From: Rhodoferax sp. | GTDB lineage: Bacteria; Pseudomonadota; Gammaproteobacteria; Burkholderiales; Burkholderiaceae_C | DNA: 64,000 nucleotides | Reading direction: 5' to 3' | Assembly (NCBI GenBank): GCA_024235935.1 | Contig: JACKLL010000002.1 | Location: forward strand, 1 to 64,000 | In this document: positions 57,844 through 64,000 of the stretch, piece after piece | Layout of the letters: each line of letters opens with the position of its first letter | Position numbering within the stretch: position 1 is the stretch's first letter | The notes under the pieces: generated by a model | Database searches by the model: none | Seen by the model: only the letters and a program-made list of their open reading frames with translations | What the model was told of the DNA's origin: nothing | Made by a program: the position numbers and the translations under genes

Positions 57844-58517
57844 GGGATTTGGCAAGCAGCGATCTCCAGCGCAATGCCCGCGGTGTCGACGGCAGCCATG
57901 TCTCGCGTCGCCACTGGCTGGTTTCCTGGCTGCCGGCCGGTGCCCTGGCGGGTCTGCAGTTGCCGGCCCATGCCGGCGGCCAACTCGAGGAGCCTCTGGT
58001 CGACTCCGTGCGAACGGCACTGAGCGCGTCGGTCAACAGCACGGCACCGCCGGTCCCCGTGTTTGCCGACACCGCGGCGCGGATTGCCTATCTGCGCTGG
58101 CTCGCGGCCATGAGTACGCAATTGCGCCGCCGCAAGACCGATCTCGAGACCCGCAAGGAATTCCTGCAGACCGTCTGGTACGAGAGCAAACGCGCCGGAC
58201 TCGACACCACGCTGGTCATGGGCCTGATTCAGGTCGAGAGTGGTTTTCGCAAGTTTGCGGTATCCAGCGCCGGGGCCAGGGGCTACATGCAGGTCATGCC
58301 GTTCTGGACCCGTGTGCTGGCTTCGGGGGATCCATCGGTGCTGTTCCACATGCAGACCAACCTGCGCTTTGGCTGCGTGATCCTGCGCCACTACCTGGAT
58401 CGGGAAAACGGCAATCTGTTCATGGCGCTCGGACGCTACAACGGCTCACGCGGCAAGGACGCCTATCCGCGTGCCGTGATGGGCGCCAGTCGCCAGTGGC
58501 AGCACCGCGACGCCTGA
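57840..58517 (+). CDS. Soluble lytic transglycosylase with apparent Tat signal
   Basis: A 225-residue SLT-family enzyme that cleaves peptidoglycan glycan strands with formation of 1,6-anhydro ends. The catalytic glutamate is E133 in GLIQVESGFRKFAVSSAGARG, and MQVMPFW and LGRYNGSRG are family blocks. The amino terminus contains SRRHWL followed by a moderately hydrophobic stretch and an AHA-G cleavage site, resembling a twin-arginine signal. The gene is coupled to proS (ATGA). Confidence 0.88.
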   Translation: MRDLASSDLQRNARGVDGSHVSRRHWLVSWLPAGALAGLQLPAHAGGQLEEPLVDSVRTALSASVNSTAPPVPVFADTAARIAYLRWLAAMSTQLRRRKTDLETRKEFLQTVWYESKRAGLDTTLVMGLIQVESGFRKFAVSSAGARGYMQVMPFWTRVLASGDPSVLFHMQTNLRFGCVILRHYLDRENGNLFMALGRYNGSRGKDAYPRAVMGASRQWQHRDA

Positions 58518-58530
58518 GCGGCGACGCCGG

Positions 58531-59526
58531 CTACTGCATGAAACCGATCGCGGACTTGCGCCCTCCAGCACGGGGCAGATCGGCGACCTGAACCGTATCC
58601 CGTTCGTCAAGCCGGGCATTGCCGAAGCCGGTCATCAAGGCACGCCGCATGTCGCGCGGGGACAGCGTTGCCAGCCGCTCCAGCAGGTCCGGTGTCGGTT
58701 CGGGGTCGAATCGCGCACCCCAGCCGTGGCTGTTGCGAATCGTCTGGTACAGGTTGCGGGCGATCTGGCGCGCCGCGTCGTCATCGGGCGCATCGACGCA
58801 GAACACATTCATGCGGTTGAGGATGGGCTCGGGAATCGTGCGTTCGTCGTTGGCGGTCGTGATCCAGATCACCTGGCTGGCATCGATCGCCACTTCGGCA
58901 AACTCGTCGGTGAAGTTCTGCGCGGTATCGTGTTCCAGCAGGCTGTACAAGGCGCCCAGTGGATCGTACTGGGCATCCGCGCTGGCCTTGTCGATCTCGT
59001 CCACCACGATCACCGGATTGGCGTATTCGCCGTCCACCAGGGCTTCGAACACCTTGCCGGGTTTGGCGCCCTTCCATTGGGAAGATGCGCCCGACAGCAG
59101 CCATCCGGCCGTCATCGAACTCATCGGCACCAGACTCATGCCCGTGCCCAGCAGATCGGCCAACTTGCGTGCGAAATGGGTCTTGCCGATGCCGGGTGGG
59201 CCCAGCAGCAGCAGGGGCGTGACCTCAAGGCCGTCGCGGCTGTCCTGTGCCAGTGCCACGTGCCGTTTGACGTCATCCAGCACTTCGTGGAAATTGGGCA
59301 GGGCCGCATACAGCGCACCCATGTCCGGCACGCCCGAAGGCTTGACCTGAAACCGCTGCGGGCCGCGGTCCAGCATGCGCTGGTAGGTGGCGCGCAGGCT
59401 GTCGTAGTCGCGCTCGGCCAGCCCGTCGAGCTTGCGCTGCACCTCATGGGGTTCGAACACCCGCCGCATCTGGGCGACCGGCAAGCGGAACGTCGAAGGC
59501 GGGGGAACAGGCTTCTCGAACTCCAT
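58531..59526 (-). CDS. AAA ATPase (Lon/ClpX-like ATPase domain only)
   Basis: A 331-residue AAA ATPase. Walker A is GPPGIGKT (109-116), Walker B VIVVDEIDKA near 165, with sensor 1 in IWITTANDERTIP, the arginine finger region EPILNRMNVF, and a small carboxy-terminal helical domain. It has no protease domain and no partner protein is encoded nearby; the substrate is unknown. ATG at 59526 is preceded by AAAGGAG, a very good ribosome-binding site, itself directly behind a hairpin. Confidence 0.85.
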   Translation of the reverse strand: MEFEKPVPPPSTFRLPVAQMRRVFEPHEVQRKLDGLAERDYDSLRATYQRMLDRGPQRFQVKPSGVPDMGALYAALPNFHEVLDDVKRHVALAQDSRDGLEVTPLLLLGPPGIGKTHFARKLADLLGTGMSLVPMSSMTAGWLLSGASSQWKGAKPGKVFEALVDGEYANPVIVVDEIDKASADAQYDPLGALYSLLEHDTAQNFTDEFAEVAIDASQVIWITTANDERTIPEPILNRMNVFCVDAPDDDAARQIARNLYQTIRNSHGWGARFDPEPTPDLLERLATLSPRDMRRALMTGFGNARLDERDTVQVADLPRAGGRKSAIGFMQ

Positions 59527-59539
59527 GACGGGCTCCTTT

Positions 59540-59574
59540 GCAAATACCTTGTGATCATTCAATCACAGGTTTGC
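59540..59574 (-). promoter_or_regulatory. Extended inverted repeat in the leader of the AAA ATPase gene
   Basis: GCAAA (59540-59544) and TTTGC (59570-59574) flank the inner dyad TGTGAT (59550-59555) and ATCACA (59562-59567); together, with small bulges, they form a stem of about 13 pairs with a 6-base loop. On the minus strand it ends directly before the AAAGGAG ribosome-binding site. It could be an operator or an RNA hairpin. The rest of the 209-base gap up to glutaredoxin shows no gene. Confidence 0.5.
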
Positions 59575-59735
59575 TGCAGTGCAAACATGCGGCATGCAGC
59601 GGGCTCGGGAATTTGTTGCAAACCGCCGACAAAGATGGCAGTCAGTATTTCGCCCATGCACAGTCTGGCGAACGCCAGTGCACACCGGGTGGCATTGCAC
59701 CGCCCCGGTTCGTCCAACAGGACGTCGTTGTGCCG

Positions 59736-60062
59736 TCAGCCTTGCTTGGGGGTCAACACCTGCTGCAGTTCGCCGTTCTCGTACATCTCCATCATGATGT
59801 CCGAGCCTCCGATGAATTCACCGTTGACGTACAGCTGGGGAATGGTCGGCCACTGGCTGTAGTCCTTGATGCCGGCGCGGATCTCCATGTCTTCCAGCAC
59901 GTTGACCGTCTTGAGCTGGCGGGTATCCACGCCACAGGCCTTGAGGATCTGAATGGCACGGCCCGAAAAGCCGCATTGCGGAAAACTGGCGGTGCCTTTC
60001 ATGAACAGCAAGACCTGGTTGGACTTGACCAGCTCATCGATGCGTTGTTGTGTGTCGCTCAT
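59736..60062 (-). CDS. grxD: Monothiol glutaredoxin Grx4 type
   Basis: A 108-residue CGFS glutaredoxin that carries and transfers 2Fe-2S clusters. The cluster-binding motif CGFS starts at C30, and WPTIPQLYVNGEFIGGSDI contains the cis-proline glutathione site. It usually works with BolA-type proteins; one is encoded at 17744-17983. The ATG has an AGGAGA site upstream. Confidence 0.95.
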   Translation of the reverse strand: MSDTQQRIDELVKSNQVLLFMKGTASFPQCGFSGRAIQILKACGVDTRQLKTVNVLEDMEIRAGIKDYSQWPTIPQLYVNGEFIGGSDIMMEMYENGELQQVLTPKQG

Positions 60063-60096
60063 CTGCTTCTCCTGGGGAATCGTGGGGTCGATTATT

Positions 60097-60999
60097 TCAC
60101 TTTACCGGGGCCGGCGTTGCCCATGCCCCGGCTTGGCCAGGGTCATCCGGTCTCCATTGTCCACCGCTGCAGCGCCAATGGCCGGCCAGGTCCTGGCGCG
60201 ACGCGACCGGGTGGAATCCGGCCGCCTGCAGCAATTCCCGGACTTGCGTACCCTGGTCGAACCCGTGCTCGAGCAGCAGCCAGCCACCCGGCGCCAGATG
60301 CTGGCCGGCGTGTTCCACGATGTGGCGGATGTCGCGCAAGCCGTCAGGACCTGCGGTCAGTGCCATCGTCGGCTCATGGCTGAGGTCGGGCAGGTGCGGG
60401 TCGGCCTCGCGAATGTAGGGCGGATTGGACACGATCACGTCATAGGGGCCGGTGACCGGTTCAAACCACGAGCCCTGCAGGTACTGCAGGGGCAGTCCCA
60501 GGCGCTCGGCGTTGGCACGTGCCAGCGCCAGCGCGTCGGCACTCGCATCGACCGCATCGACCCGGGCCAGCGGTCGCGCATGCTGGATGGCCAGTGCGAT
60601 GGCGCCGCTGCCGGTTCCGAGATCCAGCAGACGCAGCGGGGCGCCAGGTGTGCCGCTGGACGGCGCGTCGATACAGGCGAGGGCCCATTCGACCAGGATC
60701 TCCGTGTCCGGTCGGGGCACCAGCACGCGCGGGTCGACCAGCAGATCCAGGCCGAAAAACTCCTTGTGGCCCAGGATGTAGGCCAGTGGTTCGCCGGCCT
60801 TGCGGCGCTGCACCAGTTGATCGAACTTCGCCTGCGTCTGCGCGGTCATCGGGTCATCGTCGTGCGCCAGCAACCAGCTGCGGCGCTGGTGCAGGTGCTC
60901 TGTCGCAACGCCGATGGCGTGCAACAGCAGCAGGTCGGCGTCGAGCCGGTCCAGACCTGCAGTGCGGGCGGCCGTCAGGCATTGCGAGAGAGTCGTCAT
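60097..60999 (-). CDS. prmC: Release factor glutamine methyltransferase
   Basis: A 300-residue PrmC (HemK) that N5-methylates the GGQ glutamine of release factors RF1 and RF2. The SAM-binding motif is LLDLGTGSGAIALA (124-137), the substrate motif NPPY (192-195). The last 20 residues (rich in Pro, Gly and Ala) extend beyond the usual end. It lies 12 bases downstream of prfA, its substrate gene, the common hemA-prfA-prmC order. Confidence 0.95.
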   Translation of the reverse strand: MTTLSQCLTAARTAGLDRLDADLLLLHAIGVATEHLHQRRSWLLAHDDDPMTAQTQAKFDQLVQRRKAGEPLAYILGHKEFFGLDLLVDPRVLVPRPDTEILVEWALACIDAPSSGTPGAPLRLLDLGTGSGAIALAIQHARPLARVDAVDASADALALARANAERLGLPLQYLQGSWFEPVTGPYDVIVSNPPYIREADPHLPDLSHEPTMALTAGPDGLRDIRHIVEHAGQHLAPGGWLLLEHGFDQGTQVRELLQAAGFHPVASRQDLAGHWRCSGGQWRPDDPGQAGAWATPAPVK

Positions 61000-61011
61000 G
61001 GTGGGCCGGAC

Positions 61012-62112
61012 TCAGGCGCTGGCGCCGACTTCCAGCGCAGCGAGTTGCTCGGCCGCCTGCGCAGCCTGCAGCGCCTGGATCACGTCGTCCATGTCGCCCT
61101 CCATGATGATCAGCAGCTTGTAGAGCGTCAGGTTGATGCGGTGGTCGGTCAAGCGGCCCTGCGGGAAGTTGTAGGTGCGAATACGGTCGCTGCGGTCGCC
61201 GCTGCCGATCAGGCTCTTGCGTTCGGCCGCATCACGGGCGGCCCGTTCCGCACGGTCCTTTTCCTGGATGCGGGCCGACAGCACCTGCAAGGCCTTGGCC
61301 TTGTTGCGGTGCTGGCTGCGGTCGTCCTGGCACTCGGCGACGATGCCGGTCGGAATGTGGGTGATACGCACGGCGGAGTCGGTCTTGTTGATGTGCTGGC
61401 CGCCGGCGCCGCTGGCACGGTAGGTGTCGATACGCAGGTCGGCCGGATTGATCTGTACCGCGACCGATTCATCGGGCTCGGCCAGCACGGCCACGGTACA
61501 GGCGCTGGTATGGATGCGGCCCTGGGTTTCGGTGGCAGGCACGCGTTGCACCCGGTGACCGCCGGATTCGAACTTCAGATCGCCATAGACGTTGGGGCCG
61601 ACGATGCGCAGCACGATGTCCTTGAAGCCGCCGAGTTCCGACTCCGACGCGCTGATGACCTCGGTTTTCCAGCCCCGCCGTTCGCAGTACCGCGTATACA
61701 TACGAACCAGGTCGCCGGCAAACAGCGCGGACTCGTCGCCGCCGGTCCCGGCCCGGATCTCCAGGAATGCATTGCGGACGTCATCCGGATCCTTGGGCAA
61801 CAGCATGCGCTGCAGTTCGGTCGCCAGCTGAGCGATTTCGGCGGTGGCGCTCTCCACCTCCTCCTGGGCCAGGGCGGCCATCTCAGGGTCCTGGCCGGCC
61901 GCCTCCAGCATTTCGCGCGCCTGGGACAGGTCCTTTTCGCGCTGCTGGTAGCGGCTCCATCGGGTGGCCACGGCGGCCACGTCGGAGTGTTCGCGCGAGA
62001 GCTTCAGGAATTGCTCCATATCCTTCATGATGTCTTCGCGCGACAACAGGAACTCCAGCTCGCCGAGGCGGTCGGTGTAGCGGTCGAGTTGCTGGCGGAA
62101 AAAGGCTTTCAT
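61012..62112 (-). CDS. prfA: Peptide chain release factor 1
   Basis: A 366-residue RF1 that recognises UAA and UAG. The codon-reading motif is PAT (192-194), which identifies RF1 rather than RF2, and the catalytic GGQ is at 237-239 (SGAGGQHINKT); the glutamine is the target of the neighbouring PrmC. Length and domain order are normal. Confidence 0.97.
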   Translation of the reverse strand: MKAFFRQQLDRYTDRLGELEFLLSREDIMKDMEQFLKLSREHSDVAAVATRWSRYQQREKDLSQAREMLEAAGQDPEMAALAQEEVESATAEIAQLATELQRMLLPKDPDDVRNAFLEIRAGTGGDESALFAGDLVRMYTRYCERRGWKTEVISASESELGGFKDIVLRIVGPNVYGDLKFESGGHRVQRVPATETQGRIHTSACTVAVLAEPDESVAVQINPADLRIDTYRASGAGGQHINKTDSAVRITHIPTGIVAECQDDRSQHRNKAKALQVLSARIQEKDRAERAARDAAERKSLIGSGDRSDRIRTYNFPQGRLTDHRINLTLYKLLIIMEGDMDDVIQALQAAQAAEQLAALEVGASA

Positions 62113-62191
62113 GGCGGTGCTTCGGTGGCTCGCCTGGTCGGGTCAGGCGCGGGAACAAGGGAATTGCCGGGCCGCGGGGGCCGGCGCAGAA

Positions 62192-62214
62192 GCTGTTCCG
62201 CCGCGCGGAACAGC
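62192..62214. repeat. Perfect inverted repeat between hemA and prfA
   Basis: GCTGTTCCGC (62192-62201) pairs with GCGGAACAGC (62205-62214), ten pairs and a 3-base loop. On the minus strand it lies 10 bases behind the hemA stop and 80 bases before prfA. No T-run follows, so it is not a standard terminator; it may slow read-through or protect the hemA mRNA end. Confidence 0.6.
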
Positions 62215-62224
62215 GCGGGCGTCG

Positions 62225-63484
62225 CTAACGCTCCTTGCGCAGGAAGAACTGCTGCACCGCAGAGCCGGCATGCTTGCGCGCATCTGCATCGCCGGCGCGC
62301 AGCTCGGCCATGGCGCCGTGCAGCATCTTCTGCGTCAGTCCGCGGGACAGTGCCTCGAGCACCGCATCCACGTCTTCGCCCTTGGCCAGCAGCTTGCGGG
62401 CACGGGCGATTTCGGCCTGGCGCCATTCGTCGGCCTGGGCGTTGAGCTGCTGGATCAGGGGGACCGCATCGCGCTGGTCGATCCAGTGCATGAAGCTCTG
62501 TACGCCGGCGTCGATGATGACTTCGGCCTGCGCGACGGCGGCCTGGCGGTTGGCGCGCCCGGTCTGGACCACGTGCGCCAGGTCATCGACGGTATACAGG
62601 TAGACGTCCTGCAGTTCCTTGACCTCGGGTTCGATGTCGCTGGGAACGGCCAGGTCGACCATGAACATCGGACGGTGCTTGCGGCGCTTGAGTGCGCGCT
62701 CCACGGCGCCGAGCCCAACGATGGGCAGCGAACTGGCCGTGCAGCTGATGACGGCATCGAACTCGTGCAGGCGTTCGGGCAGGTCCGCCAGCCGCATGAC
62801 GGTGCCGCCGAGCTGGGCGGCCAGTTTTTCGCCCCGTTCCAGCGTGCGGTTGGCCACGGTGATGGACTTGGGCTTGCGCGCGGCAAAATGGGTCGAGCAC
62901 AACTCGATCATGTCGCCGGCGCCAATGAACAGGACCTTGACCTGGGCCAGATCCTCGAAAAGCTGGCTGGCCAGGCGTACCGTCGCCGCTGCCATGCTGA
63001 TGGAGTGGGCCCCGATTTCGGTCGAGGAGCGCACCTCCTTGGCGATCGAGAACGAGCGCTGAAACATCTGGCTCAGTGTGGTGCCGAGCGCGCCGGCCTG
63101 CTGGGCCACCCGCACGGCCTCCTTGAGCTGGCCCAGGATCTGCGGTTCGCCCAGCACCATGGAGTCCAGGCCACTGGCAACGCGGAAGGCATGGCGGGCA
63201 GCTAGACCGTCTTCCAGCGTGTAGGAGTGCGAGCGCAGGACTGCGCCGGAGACGCCGCCCGAGCGGGCCAGCCAGTCGAGCGCCGGTTCGAATTCAGCCC
63301 TGTCGCCGGCGCAATAGATCTCGGTCCGGTTGCAGGTGGAGATGATGGCGGCTTCCGGCGGACGCGTCAGCGACTGCCGCAGGCCCTGTAGCGTGGGTAC
63401 GATTTGCGCACTGTCGAACGCAAGCCGGCCGCGCAGATCCAGCGGCGCAGTCGTGTGGTTGATGCCAAGTGCCCAGACAGCCAT
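62225..63484 (-). CDS. hemA: Glutamyl-tRNA reductase
   Basis: A 419-residue HemA that reduces glutamyl-tRNA to glutamate-1-semialdehyde, the first step of C5-type tetrapyrrole synthesis. The nucleophilic cysteine is C51 in STCNRTEIY; LGEPQILGQLKEA and the NADPH-binding GAGDM near residue 185 are family blocks, and the carboxy-terminal dimerisation helix is complete. Use of the C5 pathway is noteworthy only as expected for betaproteobacteria. Divergent from the small membrane protein gene. Confidence 0.97.
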   Translation of the reverse strand: MAVWALGINHTTAPLDLRGRLAFDSAQIVPTLQGLRQSLTRPPEAAIISTCNRTEIYCAGDRAEFEPALDWLARSGGVSGAVLRSHSYTLEDGLAARHAFRVASGLDSMVLGEPQILGQLKEAVRVAQQAGALGTTLSQMFQRSFSIAKEVRSSTEIGAHSISMAAATVRLASQLFEDLAQVKVLFIGAGDMIELCSTHFAARKPKSITVANRTLERGEKLAAQLGGTVMRLADLPERLHEFDAVISCTASSLPIVGLGAVERALKRRKHRPMFMVDLAVPSDIEPEVKELQDVYLYTVDDLAHVVQTGRANRQAAVAQAEVIIDAGVQSFMHWIDQRDAVPLIQQLNAQADEWRQAEIARARKLLAKGEDVDAVLEALSRGLTQKMLHGAMAELRAGDADARKHAGSAVQQFFLRKER

Positions 63485-63522
63485 ATAGTCGAATTTGTGC
63501 CGATTATAAAATTGGCGCCGCC

Positions 63523-63801
63523 ATGGGTGTTCCTGACCTGATAAACCACGTATTCAATTTTGCGCTTCCGGCCGTGGCCGTGGGGCTGATGCTGCCGTCT
63601 TTGACCCGTTTTTCAGCGCTCGGGCGGCAAGCCCGGCCGGGATTCTGGTGGCAAGGCCTGGTCAATGTCGTGGCCGGCCTGCTGGCGCTGGCCGGCGGCC
63701 TGTGGTTCTGGGGCCACGATGGCAAGCTGGCGAGCTACCTGGCCATGGTCGTGGCCTGTGCCAGCACCCAGTGGCTGATGCTGGGTGCCTGGCGGCGCTG
63801 A
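63523..63801 (+). CDS. Small membrane protein of unknown function
   Basis: A 92-residue protein with three probable membrane segments (about residues 8-26, 41-60, 67-86) and short polar loops; no family recognised. ATG at 63523 gives a hydrophobic protein starting MGVPDLINHVFNFALP; the frame is open for 18 more codons upstream but these overlap the hemA start. TATAAA lies 12 bases upstream (63505-63510) and overlaps, on the other strand, a TATAAT that may serve hemA. Confidence 0.65.
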   Translation: MGVPDLINHVFNFALPAVAVGLMLPSLTRFSALGRQARPGFWWQGLVNVVAGLLALAGGLWFWGHDGKLASYLAMVVACASTQWLMLGAWRR

Positions 63802-63826
63802 GGGTGGATTTCCCGGCCTGCCCCAC

Positions 63827-64000
63827 TTAATCTGCCGGGACCATTGGTGTCGGCAGGTGCAGGCCGTCCACCCAGGGATGGTCGGGCTCGGATATCGATA
63901 CCTGGTCCCGGCCTGCGGATTTGGCCAGATATAGCGCCGTGTCGGCTCTTCGGACCAGTTCCTCCAGCGTCGGCGTCTGCCCCGGATACATGCCGGCTGC
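63827..64000 (-). CDS. GGDEF-domain protein (diguanylate cyclase), carboxy-terminal end only
   Basis: The last 57 codons of a gene running off the window end on the minus strand. The translation contains YPGQTPTLEELVRRADTALYLAKSAGRDQV, which is the conserved end of a GGDEF domain (RADxALYxAKxxGR), and a short tail to a TAA stop. The catalytic GGDEF motif itself lies outside the window, so activity cannot be judged. Confidence 0.85.
   Translation of the reverse strand, partial: AAGMYPGQTPTLEELVRRADTALYLAKSAGRDQVSISEPDHPWVDGLHLPTPMVPAD

Noticed and set aside
59550..59567. CRP-binding site in front of the AAA ATPase
   Set aside because: The half sites TGTGA and TCACA are separated by eight bases instead of six; kept only as an unassigned dyad.

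Overview
The window is GC-rich chromosomal DNA of a betaproteobacterium, most probably order Burkholderiales and close to Comamonadaceae. The reasons are the linkage dgt-gltBD, mlaFEDA-C-B/bolA/murA/hisGDCBHAFIE/DUF4870/HIT/tatABC, petABC-sspAB, dciA-M23-secA-argJ and ispB-rplU-rpmA-obgE-proB-CNP1-rppH-proS, together with the short HisZ-dependent HisG, a Comamonadaceae-like PilB amino terminus and a cytochrome bc1 complex. The genus cannot be named from the sequence alone. Almost all of it is conserved core genome; there is no prophage, CRISPR array or genomic island, and no gene-free stretch longer than about 230 bases.

Layout. 1-4379: the 3' part of a dNTPase (dgt) followed by an MFS permease, a DUF1415 protein, a methyltransferase (the first four genes tightly packed) and a glycine-zipper lipoprotein. 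4386-5231: a single-gene REP-associated (HUH) transposase element with near-perfect terminal inverted repeats, lying just upstream of the gltB promoter. 5364-11648: glutamate synthase gltBD. 11792-15817: phospholipid-retrograde-transport genes mlaF-E-D-A-C-B, followed by a YadGH-like ABC exporter, a BolA protein and murA. 19258-26656: the complete histidine operon from hisG to hisE except hisZ and the histidinol-phosphatase, with an unexpected small exported protein gene between hisD and hisC. 26688-29152: DUF4870 protein, HIT protein and the twin-arginine translocase tatABC. 29187-33364: DegS-like protease, YkgJ-type protein, Nif3 protein, pdxA, mscL. 33557-37685: cytochrome bc1 complex petABC and stringent starvation proteins sspAB, then tRNA-Thr(UGU). 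37835-44810: dciA, M23 peptidase, secA, argJ, DUF815 ATPase, Nudix hydrolase. 44892-50380 (minus strand): yacG, zapD, coaE and type IV pilus genes pilD, pilC, pilB; then tRNA-Pro(CGG) and ispB on the same strand. 51764-54802: rplU-rpmA with a strong terminator, obgE, proB. 54881-58517: CNP1-like protein and rppH (minus), proS and a soluble lytic transglycosylase (plus). 58531-63484 (minus): AAA ATPase, monothiol glutaredoxin, prmC, prfA, hemA. 63523-64000: a small membrane protein and the carboxy-terminal end of a GGDEF protein.

Functional themes are envelope maintenance (Mla system, murA, lytic transglycosylase, M23 peptidase, mscL, DegS-like protease), protein export (SecA, TatABC and two visible candidate Tat substrates, the Rieske protein and the lytic transglycosylase), nitrogen and amino-acid metabolism (gltBD, his, argJ, proB), translation (rplU, rpmA, obgE, proS, prmC-prfA) and cofactor synthesis (coaE, pdxA, hemA, ispB).

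No clearly novel multi-gene system is visible. The more interesting leftovers are the transposase element and its two kinds of ends, the small exported protein embedded in the his operon, several -10 boxes placed exactly six bases before a start codon (possible leaderless mRNAs), and structured intergenic regions between mlaA and mlaC and in front of the AAA ATPase.
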